Positions 41,440-51,118 are shown, counted from the stretch's first letter. The stretch is DNA of 53,623 bases from Promethearchaeota archaeon (GCA_004524535.1 SDNY01000007.1:1-53623), one strand, 5' to 3'. Notes: generated by a model from the letters alone, not told the origin. Made by a program: numbers and translations.

Positions 41440-41660
41440 TCTTCTCTAGCCCATTCTTGCCATTTTTTCTCTTCGTTATTAATAGTTAAGATCCTTGCTA
41501 TTTGTTTCTTTAATATCTTCGCTTTTGCGGGATTATCGGAGATACCTCCCCCTGTTTGCGCAGAATAAAGTAACATTAATTCTTCTCTTAAATCAACTAA
41601 TTTTCTCTCTCTTTCCATATCATCCATATTCCGAATTTCTTCGGCTTTTACTATCTTCAT
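41436..41660 (-). CDS. rpl29: Ribosomal protein uL29
   Basis: 74 aa helical hairpin: MKIVKAEEIRNMDDMERERK, then LVDLREELMLLYSAQTGGGI and the archaeal KAKILKKQIARILTINNE. Length and position between S3 and rnp1 are typical. It ends in a 4-nt overlap with rnp1. Confidence 0.95.
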   Translation of the reverse strand: MKIVKAEEIRNMDDMERERKLVDLREELMLLYSAQTGGGISDNPAKAKILKKQIARILTINNEEKKWQEWAREE

Positions 41661-41694
41661 TTTTTATTTCTTGTGTTATATAATTTATAAAGAT

Positions 41695-42483
41695 TTATTC
41701 TTCTGTTTCCTCAGAGGATTCCAACGAGACCTCTTTAATATCTTCCTCATCAACCTCTTCTATTATTTCTTGAAGTTCTTCAGGTACAGCTCCTTCTATT
41801 TCTTCTTCTTCAATTTCCTCAGCAGACAGACGTTTTGGTTTTAGTTTAGCTAATTTAGCTTCTTCTTGTTTTTGAGCCATTTCCAATTCTTTTTCCTTAA
41901 TCTTAACCTCGTCGCCCATTTTATAGTCAGCATGCATAATTTTCACTACAACTCCAAGAACTCCGCTCTTCTGTATGCATTGAGAGATTCCTTTATCTAC
42001 AGCCTCTTGTGCAGGCATTCCACTTTTTTTCATTGTCCCAGCCCTAAAAATTTGGGTTCTGGCTCGTTGAGAAGTTACTTTACCTGAAATGATTATTTCT
42101 ACGCCACGAGCCCCCGCATCCATTACTTTTCTTAAGATATAATAGCCCGCGCGCCTATAATGTCTGCCACGATCAAGTGAATAAGCCAATCTCTCTGACA
42201 TTATCTGGGCATCTAGGTCAGGGTTTGCAACCTCCTCAACCTCTATCTGGGGCATCTCAAGTTCATATTTGTCACGCAGAACATCAGTAATTTCTTGTAT
42301 TCGTTTACCGCCTTTTCCAATAACGAGCCCTGGTCTTGAAGTCTTTAAAGTGATCCGGACACCCAGAGGAGTCTTTTGAAGGTCTATTCCAGCAAAGCCT
42401 GCTCGGACTAATTCAGACCTTAAATACTCATTTATTTGCATTAACTTAATACCTTGTTCGATAAAGTGTTTGGAAAGTGGCAA
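41695..42483 (-). CDS. rps3: Ribosomal protein uS3 with acidic C-terminus
   Basis: 262 aa. KH-type domain with GLVIGKGGKRIQEITDVLRD near residues 52-71, and C-terminal domain with GARGVEIIISGKVTSQRART and GTMKKSGMPAQEAVD. A long acidic tail (residues about 222-262, mostly Glu) follows, longer than in many archaea. Order L22-S3-L29 conserved. Confidence 0.95.
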   Translation of the reverse strand: MPLSKHFIEQGIKLMQINEYLRSELVRAGFAGIDLQKTPLGVRITLKTSRPGLVIGKGGKRIQEITDVLRDKYELEMPQIEVEEVANPDLDAQIMSERLAYSLDRGRHYRRAGYYILRKVMDAGARGVEIIISGKVTSQRARTQIFRAGTMKKSGMPAQEAVDKGISQCIQKSGVLGVVVKIMHADYKMGDEVKIKEKELEMAQKQEEAKLAKLKPKRLSAEEIEEEEIEGAVPEELQEIIEEVDEEDIKEVSLESSEETEE

Positions 42484-42538
42484 TTTTTAACCTTTATTTT
42501 AATTTTTTTAATTTTATTATTTTTATTTATTATATTCC

Positions 42539-43033
42539 CTAACTAGGTAATTCGTATAAAACAATCTCTAGATGAGTTAAATGTTTATTCCTCGCTGTCG
42601 ATCTTCCGTGCGCACGTTCAATGTTTCTTTTTATTATTCTTCCTCTGCTCGCTGCAATATGGATAACTCTACATAAATCGATATCTAAACCTTTATATTC
42701 AGCGTTAGATTCTACAGCTGTGAGAACTTCGTAAATTCTTGCCGCCGCTTTTTGAGGGTATCTTCCCGCATACCATTTAAATTGTTTTAAGTCTTTTCTA
42801 TGAGCCTGTTTTTTCTTATGACGCCTAAACGGCACGGATTGTTTTAGCTGAATTACATTCTCTAAAAAAGTTTTGGCTTGGTCCAATCTCATACCTTTTA
42901 GGACAGCACATATCTCTCTCGCATGTTTAGGTTTTATTCTTAAATCCCTGCCTGATGCCTTTGCTATGCGATCAACGTCCCACCGTTCCTCAGTGAAAGA
43001 ATATCCCCAGTTTGGAATTTTTTACCAACTCAT
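42539..43033 (-). CDS. rpl22: Ribosomal protein uL22, probably with a tiny 5' intron
   Basis: The core from GYSFTEERWDVDRIAKASGR through KPKHAREICAVLKGMRLDQA to VPFRRHKKKQAHRKDLKQFK and HLEIVLYELPS is a complete archaeal L22. The only nearby ATG (43033) reads ATG AGT TGG TAA, then the family frame continues in phase. No ATG, GTG or TTG lies between that TAA and the conserved core. Either translation starts at a rare codon such as ATT, or 43007-43024 is removed as an 18-nt intron, giving MSWGYSFTEERW and a 158-aa protein. The annotated-looking downstream ATG (42892) would truncate the protein. Confidence 0.85.
43007..43024 (-). other. Candidate 18-nt intron at the L22 start
   Basis: Central helix AGTT/AACT (4 bp) with bulges GGT and GGG on opposite strands. 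The cut after the second bulge base removes 43024-43007 including the TAA, leaving ATG AGT TGG GGA TAT. The outer helix is weak (a G-G mismatch then two A-T pairs) and no clear inner helix exists, so this is less certain than the L11 and S8 introns. Confidence 0.42.
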
Positions 43034-43061
43034 TTAGCTTTATTTTTGATTATTTTAGTTA

Positions 43062-43586
43062 TTATTTTAGTGGAACATATTTTGAACTTCTTGTGGCCCC
43101 AATTCCAGGAGAACCGTGCTGAATTCTTTTTCGAGTAAGGGAAAATTCACCTAAATAGTGTCCAATCATTTCAGGTTTTACATCAATGACTTCAAATTTC
43201 ATCCCGTTATAAACTCCAATTTTAAGACCAACCATCTCAGGGAACACGAGCATATCGCGTACGTGTGTTCTGGTGAGTAAGTCTTTACCCCTTTTCTTCG
43301 CTCTAAAAGCTCTTCTTAATCGTTCCAATAGCTTCTTTTGTCTTGGCGGTAATCCTCGTTTTAAGGAGCGTCTTGCCCTTGCGGGTAATAATTGGATAAA
43401 TTGATCCATATTCATTTTCTTCAACTCGTCTAAGGTATGACCTCTATAATGGAATCTTAATCTGTCGAGTTCAGCCTCAGTGTCTAATTGGTCGTCAGAT
43501 TCTTCAGTAATTTCTTCTTCTTCTGATTCTTCTTCTTCTTCTGGTTCTTCTTCTTCTCCATCTTCAAATTCTTCATCTGGAGCCAT
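43062..43586 (-). CDS. rps19: Ribosomal protein uS19 with an acidic N-terminal extension
   Basis: 174 aa. Residues 1-40 are almost entirely Glu/Asp ([20 protein letters not shown] and more), absent from ordinary archaeal S19. The core follows: [60 protein letters not shown], and the C-terminal [20 protein letters not shown]. It is first gene of the operon in this window; the usual upstream L3, L4, L23 and L2 are not here. An ATG closer to the core (M58) is too deep to be the start. Confidence 0.94.
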   Translation of the reverse strand: MAPDEEFEDGEEEEPEEEEESEEEEITEESDDQLDTEAELDRLRFHYRGHTLDELKKMNMDQFIQLLPARARRSLKRGLPPRQKKLLERLRRAFRAKKRGKDLLTRTHVRDMLVFPEMVGLKIGVYNGMKFEVIDVKPEMIGHYLGEFSLTRKRIQHGSPGIGATRSSKYVPLK

Positions 43587-43827
43587 TTTTCCACCAGTTT
43601 CTTAATTCAATTTATATATTATAATTTATTTTTCCAATAGAATTTATTATACTAGTCTAATAAGTAAAAGGTTTAATTTTAATTTTATTAAAGAGGGCAG
43701 AAAAAGAGTGGAAAAAAACACAAAATTTAAAAGCAAGCAAGAAGATTTTTTGAAAAGATTCTATAACGCCTTAAAACTTTAAATTTCATCATAAGATTTG
43801 GCAGTTTCTTTTAAGGGAAAATAGTAA

Positions 43828-44514
43828 TTATTTATATTCGTTTGGATTAAACACCCTCTTAATATCTTCCTCATCGAAATTTCCATTCCAAGATTCTTTG
43901 ATCACCACAAATTGTTCCCGATCTTTATTTGGGTTAATAACAGAATGATACGTATTAATTGGAATGGCAAATTTTTGACCTTTTTTCACATAATAATGAA
44001 CTTTATTGTTATTAATTATTATTGGAGTTCCTTCTAAAATTTCCCAAGATTCATTTCGGAGTTGATGAGTTTGAATTGAAAGCCCCATTCCTGGTTTAAC
44101 AAAGATGAGATTATAATTAGGATAGGTAAATTTGAAACTATACCATTTAGGAAGCATGTCTATGTAACCATCAGGAATTTCATATCTTTGTTTAAAATCC
44201 TCTGGTTTAAAATTTATTCTCTCTAAATCTAAATATCTGGATGGATCGTAAATAATCTGGTGATTAGATATATTATAACTATATTTTGCTTCAATCTCTT
44301 TTTCCCCCTTATTTATTATCATATAATAATCGTTCGATTTTATAATAAGATCTGCCTCAGACGCATTTTTAGTAATAAACGACGTTCCATTAATAATAAA
44401 TATCTTTTTAAAATTCTCCCGATTTATTGATATTATTAACTCTTGTGAGTCATTTCTTCTCAATACAGTTCCTTTTTCTGGAAAAATTATTTCCTTTACT
44501 ATTTCATTTGTCAT
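43828..44514 (-). CDS. Cupin protein, phosphomannose-isomerase-like
   Basis: 228 aa. The C-terminal half is a cupin barrel: LSIQTHQLRNESWEILEGTP then KKGQKFAIPINTYHSVINPN. These carry the H-x-R...E-W and P...H motifs of type II mannose-6-phosphate isomerase/GDP-mannose enzymes. The N-terminal half is beta-rich but not recognised. It starts 9 nt after the ribokinase-like gene and is likely in the same operon, suggesting sugar-phosphate metabolism. Catalytic identity uncertain. Confidence 0.65.
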   Translation of the reverse strand: MTNEIVKEIIFPEKGTVLRRNDSQELIISINRENFKKIFIINGTSFITKNASEADLIIKSNDYYMIINKGEKEIEAKYSYNISNHQIIYDPSRYLDLERINFKPEDFKQRYEIPDGYIDMLPKWYSFKFTYPNYNLIFVKPGMGLSIQTHQLRNESWEILEGTPIIINNNKVHYYVKKGQKFAIPINTYHSVINPNKDREQFVVIKESWNGNFDEEDIKRVFNPNEYK

Positions 44515-44523
44515 TTTTTCAAG

Positions 44524-45477
44524 TCATTTTCTAAATTTCTTAAATTGCTCATCAATTTCATGTATGAATGGCATGGATTCTTGCGCTCCTTTTCTTGTCA
44601 CTGCTATTGAAGCCGCAGCGGTTGCATACTTTACAGCGTTTAATAAAGGTTCATCCTGACATAATTTACTTGCTAAAACTCCATTAAAACAATCTCCAGC
44701 TCCTACTGTATCAATTGCCTCGACTTTAAACGCGGGAATCTCGATAACCTCATCATTTTCAACAATTAGGCATCCTTTACTTCCTAATGTTGTAATAACT
44801 ATTTTAATACCTAAACTTGCTATGTCTTTTGATGCTTGGATAATTTTTTCTTTTTGTGTACCTGATAACTCCTTAAATTCTAAAAGAGAATGTAAGCGGA
44901 ATAATTCTCCCTCGTTAGGAATAATTATATCAATGTTTTTCAAAACACTGATAGGAATCGGTTTTAGCGGTGCTGGATTTAAAATCTTTATCACATCGCC
45001 TTGAGAAGCTATTCTATATATCTCTTCAATAGTTTCAATTGAGAGCTCCATCTGAACGACCAATACTTTTGCTTTTTTAATAATATCAGATTTAGCTTGA
45101 ATTTCCAACGGATTCAACCTTGCGTTTGCTCCTGGAGCTACACTAATCATGTTTTCTCCATTGTTATCTATCATTATAAATGCTACTCCACTTGCCTCCT
45201 GAGCATCTTTAATAATATGGCTCTTATCGATGCCTTCTTTTGTTAAACGAGATACCATTTGGTCCCCAAAAAAATCATTTCCAATTTTACCAATAAATAT
45301 TGTTTTAGCCCCTGCTCTCACTGACGCTATAGCTTGATTGGCACCTTTTCCACCTAAAAATTGTTTAAATATGCCTCCAGTCACAGTTTCTCCGGGTTTT
45401 GGAAGTCTCTCTGAATAGATATTAAGATCCATATTACTTGAGCCTATAACGAGGACATACCCATTTTTATCGGACAA
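44524..45477 (-). CDS. rbsK: PfkB-family sugar kinase (ribokinase-like)
   Basis: 317 aa. Signature 1 GKGANQAIASVRAGAKTIFI (residues about 43-62) and signature 2 DTVGAGDCFNGVLA with the catalytic Asp. The N-terminal GSSNMDLNIYSERLPKPGET is that of ribokinases (the NxD sugar contact). It probably phosphorylates ribose or a related sugar, cytosolic. It is upstream of the cupin gene. Confidence 0.85.
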   Translation of the reverse strand: MSDKNGYVLVIGSSNMDLNIYSERLPKPGETVTGGIFKQFLGGKGANQAIASVRAGAKTIFIGKIGNDFFGDQMVSRLTKEGIDKSHIIKDAQEASGVAFIMIDNNGENMISVAPGANARLNPLEIQAKSDIIKKAKVLVVQMELSIETIEEIYRIASQGDVIKILNPAPLKPIPISVLKNIDIIIPNEGELFRLHSLLEFKELSGTQKEKIIQASKDIASLGIKIVITTLGSKGCLIVENDEVIEIPAFKVEAIDTVGAGDCFNGVLASKLCQDEPLLNAVKYATAAASIAVTRKGAQESMPFIHEIDEQFKKFRK

Positions 45478-45716
45478 ATCTCTACACTATAATTTGATGG
45501 GATTAAGATATATTTATTTCAATATTAAGTAATAAATAATCATCATAATATTTTACCTATTTTTGAATAAAGTAAATAATCAGATAAAACCAAATGGTTT
45601 TTATTTGAAAAACTTGAATTCAATCTAATTATAATATTTTAGAATGTAAAATTTATAGAAGGAAAAATTAGTAGTTAAAATAAAAAAAAAATAAAAATTT
45701 ATAAGTTCTTTTATTA

Positions 45717-46061
45717 TTATTTTGCGGCTTCTTCTGCGGCTTCTTCAGCTGCCAATTCCTCTTCAAGTTCTTCGAGAGGCACTGGTGCTGGAGTTGTGAG
45801 CATGCTGTACCCAATCCATATCGCTATGATACAGATTAAGACAACTAATAACCAAAGAGGCAACACGACGAATAAGCGCCAAGAGAAGAGATCAAAACCC
45901 CAAAGGTCTTCAGTCATATCAGAAATTATTGGCATTTTAAATCCAGAACCACCCCAGACTGCTTCAATCCATAGATCTACGATTGAGCCCAAAGTATAAA
46001 GAATAGCGATGATGATGCCAAGCAGCATGATAATTAGTCCAATTATTTTATCTTTTGCCAT
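45717..46061 (-). CDS. Small two-helix membrane protein with Ala/Glu tail
   Basis: 114 aa. TM1 is residues 7-27 (IIGLIIMLLGIIIAILYTLG) and TM2 about 63-88 (FVVLPLWLLVVLICIIAIWI), with a Trp-rich extracytoplasmic loop between. The cytoplasmic tail is LEELEEELAAEEAAEEAAK. No family recognised. Spacers on both sides are long (239 and 468 nt), so it is monocistronic. Confidence 0.7.
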   Translation of the reverse strand: MAKDKIIGLIIMLLGIIIAILYTLGSIVDLWIEAVWGGSGFKMPIISDMTEDLWGFDLFSWRLFVVLPLWLLVVLICIIAIWIGYSMLTTPAPVPLEELEEELAAEEAAEEAAK

Positions 46062-46529
46062 TTTTAAAACCTTTTTTTATTTTAATTTTTTTTTATATTT
46101 GATTTGATTTTTTTAAGCATAGAACAATGTGCTTAATATTCTTTTTTAAAAAATGATCAAATTAAAACCATTCGATTTAAAGGATAATAAAATAATTAAT
46201 TAATTAATTTAAGTAATTAAGCAAGGAGTTAACATTTAAAAAATACCCTATCAAAATTGTTTAATAATTTTAAAGACGGATACGCAGAAGATGCTGCAAA
46301 GTAAAAATCCATAATCATTTATTTTTTTTTTATTTTAACTACGAATTTTTCCTTCTTTTCGTTTTTTTACCATTCCATGAATCGATTCCATTCCATTCAT
46401 TGATGATTGATTGGTGGTTTTTCAGATTAATTAAAATTTATATTTTTTACATAATTTTTAAACTCAACATATTAACCTAATTAAAAAATTAAAAATAAAT
46501 CGGAAAAAACACAAAAGTGTTGATGAAAT
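46062..46529. other. 468-nt spacer
   Basis: No credible coding frame or RNA gene found on either strand. It contains homopolymer A/T runs, a small CCATTCC repeat around 46371-46398, and the promoter region of the ferredoxin gene. Confidence 0.5.
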
Positions 46530-46727
46530 ATGTCTTTTGATATCAAAATAGATATGGACGCCTGTACGGGTTGCGGGACTTGCTATGAGGTATGTCCAAG
46601 CGAGTGTTTTGGAGAGCCAGAAGGCGGTAAAGTTAGCGTTCTTGAGGATAATCGCGACGATTGCGTAGGTTGTCGAGCTTGCGAGACACAATGTCCTGAA
46701 GAGGCAATAGAAATAATAGAGAATTAG
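46530..46727 (+). CDS. 2[4Fe-4S] ferredoxin
   Basis: 65 aa electron carrier. Cluster ligands are C12, C15, C18 with C55 and C45, C48, C51 with C22, the classic CxxCxxCxxxCP pair (ACTGCGTCYEVCP and DDCVGCRACETQCP). C26 is an additional cysteine. Acidic, cytosolic. It could serve 2-oxoacid oxidoreductases or hydrogenases, none of which is in the window. Confidence 0.93.
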   Translation: MSFDIKIDMDACTGCGTCYEVCPSECFGEPEGGKVSVLEDNRDDCVGCRACETQCPEEAIEIIEN

Positions 46728-46785
46728 ATTCTGTCTCATTAATAATTTCTAACTAATAAAAAAACTCAAATTCTTTTTTTATTTT

Positions 46786-48063
46786 TTATAAATCTGCGCA
46801 AAGGAATACAATAATTTCTTTTATGTAAGTTTTCACATCTTTTAATTTAATAGTTTCATTTACACCATGTGCATTTGAGCCGGGATTTCCATTTCCGTGC
46901 ATAATCATGTCATAATCTGTTAAATATCCCATATCAGTAGACCCCGACATTCCTATAGTGAGGATTTTTTCAATGGGTATATTTTGAACTAAACTCATGA
47001 CTTTTTTAATTCTATTAGATGCTGGTGAATTACCCTCAATTCTGAGAGCTGGATATCCCCAAATGAATGTTGTTTTTACATCTAAAGCCTTACTCTTCTC
47101 TTTTCCTCGTTTAATAGCTTCTTTTATTTCTTTTTCAATATCTTCAATATTCTCATCAGGGATATACCGTCGATTAACGGTTAAGGTACAGAGATCTGGT
47201 ACGATATTTGATTTTTCTCCTGATCTAATTATGTCTAGATTAAACATAGGACTCATATTTCGCTTCTCGCCAGTCCCTAGTTTTGGGAATCCCGGGATAT
47301 CTTTGCTTTCACGTTCTTCTACAGTTTTTTTAAGCAGCATAAGCTCATTTAAAATCGGGATCATCTCTTCTAACGCATTTACCCCCAAGAAATTCATACC
47401 AGAGTGGCAACTTCTTCCATGAGTTTGTATTATTACATCTAAATGCCCTGCTGCACCCAATGGGATGATAGGGCTGATTACTCCCTCCATACAAAACACA
47501 ATTCCCTTTACATATCCCTCTTCTTCTAAATATTTGATTCCAGGATATTGCCCTCCCTCCTCATCAGTACAAAGAAGGACATTGATATTATATTTTGGTG
47601 TTAATTTCATTTTTTCAATAATCTCTAAAGCGAGAATGAGGCTAACCATGGAACCCTTCATATCTGAGGTGCCACGACCATATATCTTTCCACTTTTTAT
47701 CATAGTAGCTTCAAATGGGTCAAAACGCCATTTCTTTTTTCCATCATTAGGGGCGGGCACTACATCCATATGAGCATAGAAGCTAATTTCCTCTTTTTGT
47801 TTAAAATCTTTGACAGCTACAAGATTGACACGAGGGCCTTCTAAGCCTAAGGGATCATCTTTTAAAAGCTCCTCTGGAACCGTTACCTCTTTAGTAGAAT
47901 ATCCTAATTCCTTAAAATATGGTTTTACAGCTTTAACAAATTCTGGATAGTTCTTACCAGGTGGGATGGTTGTATTAATATTAATAACCGTTCTCATTAA
48001 ATCCATGATTTTATCGGTATCTAAATTGTCAACTTCTTCAAAAATTTCGTTTAAATTAATCAT
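46786..48063 (-). CDS. M20 family metallopeptidase (ArgE/DapE/CPG2-like)
   Basis: 425 aa. Zinc motif AHMDVVPAP (H98, D100), GRGTSDMKGSMVSL near 131-144, catalytic CTDEEGGQYPG near 167-177, and the lid/dimerisation domain around 210-320. It ends with the HGVNETIKL-type segment. Likely a deacylase or carboxypeptidase acting on an N-acyl amino acid or dipeptide; the exact substrate is not readable. Convergent with the ferredoxin gene. Confidence 0.85.
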   Translation of the reverse strand: MINLNEIFEEVDNLDTDKIMDLMRTVININTTIPPGKNYPEFVKAVKPYFKELGYSTKEVTVPEELLKDDPLGLEGPRVNLVAVKDFKQKEEISFYAHMDVVPAPNDGKKKWRFDPFEATMIKSGKIYGRGTSDMKGSMVSLILALEIIEKMKLTPKYNINVLLCTDEEGGQYPGIKYLEEEGYVKGIVFCMEGVISPIIPLGAAGHLDVIIQTHGRSCHSGMNFLGVNALEEMIPILNELMLLKKTVEERESKDIPGFPKLGTGEKRNMSPMFNLDIIRSGEKSNIVPDLCTLTVNRRYIPDENIEDIEKEIKEAIKRGKEKSKALDVKTTFIWGYPALRIEGNSPASNRIKKVMSLVQNIPIEKILTIGMSGSTDMGYLTDYDMIMHGNGNPGSNAHGVNETIKLKDVKTYIKEIIVFLCADL

Positions 48064-48234
48064 TTAATATCCCTAAATTTTTAATTTTTAATTTTTAATT
48101 TAATTAATCTTATTTAAGATATAATAAAACTATTCGTAGGAAAAGAAAGAAAAAAGCCGAATTTTATTTCTTAGAGGTAAGTATCTTTTTTCATAAAAAA
48201 TCTTCCATTTCAATCAGCGTCGATTTAGGTAAGT

Positions 48235-49365
48235 TTACCATAGTAATATTCTATTGCATTTTTTACAAACTCCATGGTTAATTTGCATATTAATGCAATT
48301 TTCATGGTAAGCAGCTCCGCATTCTTTACAGAGATAAATATTTCCACTAAATCCGGAAAAATTTTTACCACAGAAGACACATTTACTGGAAAATGAAAAA
48401 TTTTTGTCGTTTGCTTCTATAATTTGAGAGGTACCAGACAAACCAATGCCGCTCCCAGCTGTAGTTGGTGTTAGATAATCGTTTGATTGAGGAGACCTTA
48501 TCCGTTGTCCTTCTAATTGAGCTTGGGAAGGAGATTGTTGTTGAGGTGGAGTTTCCCAATCTGAAACATACCGCTCCGCTGGTTTTTTGTCAAGACCCAT
48601 TTTCTGTGATATCTTTTCATCTAAAATATTTGTTATAATTAATGCTGAGGCGTATTTTCCTTTAGCACCTCCTTTTTGAAGATGAGTATGAGAAATCATG
48701 TGAATTATTCGGCCCCCTTTTTTTCCAAAATCAAAATATACTAATACTGGAGATTCGCCCCATTTCTGTTTAAGCTCATTTGAAGCTATTAATACCTCAA
48801 CAGCGGCAGATTTTAAAATTTGAATAGGAAAAGATCGCGTTTCAAGCCACCAACGGAATTCTGTTTTTCCAGTATTCGCACTTGTTTTTTTAGCCCATTT
48901 ATTTTGCTGAATTTCACCTAAAACACCTTCTAAAAATGGATGATTTGGCTCTAAAATTTGACACGCAACAACAGCATCCTCTGTTTTTATTCCGTTCCAA
49001 CAAATATAACCAGGAAATATATTTTGGATAATATGGTGAATTGCCCAATCTGTTGTGAGTAACCATCCACCATTCGCCACAAAATCTTTAATTTTTGAAT
49101 GAGCAATAGGAGGAATTTCATCTCCAGGGCACCCAATTAAGACGAGATCATATGAATCCAAGTCAATTTTTAAGATATTTTTTGGTTTTATTATCGTCTT
49201 TTCAGAGGCATACATATGTTGAATAATTTTTTTCGGTTTTTCGAATCTGCCATCAATAGCGAGAATCTTTCCATGTTCTTCAACCGCTTTAACGACACCA
49301 CCCTTATTCAATGCCTCCATTTTACGTTTTTTGACTTCAGAATAAATATCTTTCCATGAACTCAT
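48235..49365 (-). CDS. GATase1-like domain fused to a RING/PHD-like zinc domain
   Basis: 376 aa. Residues about 40-260 look like a class I glutamine-amidotransferase-like or ThuA-like fold (YDLVLIGCPGDEIPPIAHSK, FVANGGWLLTTDWAIHHIIQ) without a clear catalytic triad. A Pro/Gln/Ser linker follows (about 270-325). The end is a C4HC3 zinc domain: C329, C332, C346, C349, H354, C357, C367, C370, with spacing like RING or PHD fingers. In eukaryotes such domains mark ubiquitin ligases or histone readers; here the role is unknown. No ubiquitin-system gene is adjacent. Confidence 0.7.
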   Translation of the reverse strand: MSSWKDIYSEVKKRKMEALNKGGVVKAVEEHGKILAIDGRFEKPKKIIQHMYASEKTIIKPKNILKIDLDSYDLVLIGCPGDEIPPIAHSKIKDFVANGGWLLTTDWAIHHIIQNIFPGYICWNGIKTEDAVVACQILEPNHPFLEGVLGEIQQNKWAKKTSANTGKTEFRWWLETRSFPIQILKSAAVEVLIASNELKQKWGESPVLVYFDFGKKGGRIIHMISHTHLQKGGAKGKYASALIITNILDEKISQKMGLDKKPAERYVSDWETPPQQQSPSQAQLEGQRIRSPQSNDYLTPTTAGSGIGLSGTSQIIEANDKNFSFSSKCVFCGKNFSGFSGNIYLCKECGAAYHENCINMQINHGVCKKCNRILLW

Positions 49366-49474
49366 TTATTTCTCAATCTCAATCTCATTAAAATTAAAAT
49401 TAAAAGGTTTATAGTGTTATCTTATAAATATTATAAATTGATACTTATTTATATTTTCATAGGTAGCGATATAT

Positions 49475-50977
49475 TTGAAACAAAATCTTATAGATTTAGG
49501 ATCTCCATCAGAGTTTTGGGAATATTTTGAACAAATTTCTAGAATTCCTCGTTGTTCTGGCGAAGAAGAACAAATAAGAGATTTTATTATCAGAGAAGCC
49601 AAGAGCCTTAATTTCAATGCAAAAATAGACAAAGTAGGTAATCTCGTTATTAAAATTCCTTCAAAATCGGATAATAAAAGCGTAAAATCCGTAGTTTTAC
49701 AATGCCACATGGATATGGTGTGTGAAAAGAATAAAGAAATTCAACATGACTTCTCAAAAGATCCGTTGAAGTTGAAGATTGTTGAAATTGGTGGTGAAAA
49801 TTGGCTTACAGCAGAAGGAACAACTTTAGGTGCTGATAATGGAGTTGGCATTTCATATTTACTAACTTTAATGAAAAAAATCAATAAAGGAGAGCTCGTT
49901 TATAACTCATTAAACTTAGAATTTTTGTTTACGGTGGATGAGGAAGTTGGTCTTGTCGGAGCTTTTAATATTGATAAGGATTTAATAAAAGGTAAATATC
50001 TTATAAATCTTGATTCTGAAGAAGACGATAATTTCACTATAGGTTGTGCGGGGGGGATGAAAACCATCGGAGAAATAAAAATAAAGTATAATAAAATAGA
50101 AAAAGAGATAAATCCGATACCCATGAAGTTATCTATTACAGGTTTACTTGGAGGGCATTCGGGTGTTGATATTCATAGAGGGCGTGCTAATGCAATAAAG
50201 TTGATGGCTACTATTTTATGGAAACTTCATAAAGATAACTTTTTTGCCCTAAATTCCATCCAAGGAGGTAATAGAGCAAATGCAATTCCTAGGGAATGTT
50301 TTGTTATTTTATTTCTGCTTCCCGATGATTACTATCCAATAATGGAACTTTTCAATAAGATAAAGGAGGAAACAATATCAAGGTTTTCTGATATTGAGTC
50401 AAATTTAGAGATAAAATTGCAAAAGTTGGAGAATTTTAATGATAGAAAAATTTTTCCCGATAACCTTCTAAAAAATTTACTTCATATTCTTTATATCATG
50501 CCAAATGGACCAATTTCCATGCATTTAAAAATTCCTGATTTGGTGCATACTTCAACAAATTTAGGTTCCATTAATATTGAAAATGATTTTTTAAAAATAG
50601 TTACTAGTCAACGGAGTTTAGAAGAAATCTCAAAAGTTATAATCTGTGAAAGAATACACGCTTTAATGAAATTTGCGGGCAGGCATATTATTATAGAACA
50701 TGAGGGCAATTACCCTGGCTGGGAGCCTGATTTCAACTCTGAATTATTAAAAATATGCTCAGAAACCTTTAAAGAATTGTTCGATAAAGATCCCAATGTT
50801 CGCGCCATTCATGCCGGTTTAGAATGCGGAATATTAAAGGAACATTTTCCAGAAATGGAAGCAATCTCTATAGGTCCAACGGTTGAAGGAGCTCATTCGC
50901 CTGACGAACGTTTAAGAATTAGAAGTGTTGAGAAATTTTGGGACTACTTAATAAAATTACTCGATAGTATAAATTAA
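49475..50977 (+). CDS. pepD: Aminoacyl-histidine dipeptidase (PepD/M20C-like)
   Basis: 500 aa. It begins WEYFEQISRIPRCSGEEEQI, has the zinc motif LQCHMDMVCEK, EGTTLGADNGVG, the catalytic TVDEEVGLVGA, and GLLGGHSGVDIHRGRANAIK. The C-terminal AGLECGILKEHFPEMEAISI completes it. All match PepD, a cytosolic di- and tripeptidase. The start is TTG 49475, because no ATG lies between the upstream in-frame stop and the conserved start. The length is typical (480-500). Confidence 0.92.
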   Translation: MKQNLIDLGSPSEFWEYFEQISRIPRCSGEEEQIRDFIIREAKSLNFNAKIDKVGNLVIKIPSKSDNKSVKSVVLQCHMDMVCEKNKEIQHDFSKDPLKLKIVEIGGENWLTAEGTTLGADNGVGISYLLTLMKKINKGELVYNSLNLEFLFTVDEEVGLVGAFNIDKDLIKGKYLINLDSEEDDNFTIGCAGGMKTIGEIKIKYNKIEKEINPIPMKLSITGLLGGHSGVDIHRGRANAIKLMATILWKLHKDNFFALNSIQGGNRANAIPRECFVILFLLPDDYYPIMELFNKIKEETISRFSDIESNLEIKLQKLENFNDRKIFPDNLLKNLLHILYIMPNGPISMHLKIPDLVHTSTNLGSINIENDFLKIVTSQRSLEEISKVIICERIHALMKFAGRHIIIEHEGNYPGWEPDFNSELLKICSETFKELFDKDPNVRAIHAGLECGILKEHFPEMEAISIGPTVEGAHSPDERLRIRSVEKFWDYLIKLLDSIN

Positions 50978-51118
50978 ATTTATCATAGATTTTTTCAGTT
51001 TACTTGATAAAATATATTAATTTGAAAATAATTATTTATTTAGAATATTTATTAAAAATTTATAATTAATTTTAAGAGATAATATATCAAAAACGCTTAT
51101 ACGTTTTTATATTAAACG

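Noticed and set aside
46371-46440. C/D box guide RNA candidate (TGATGA near 46401)
   Set aside because: No matching D box (CTGA) at a proper distance and no second box pair on the same strand.
49475-49710. pepD start at an upstream ATG
   Set aside because: An in-frame TAG at 49460-49462 lies just upstream and no ATG or GTG intervenes, so TTG 49475 is the best start.
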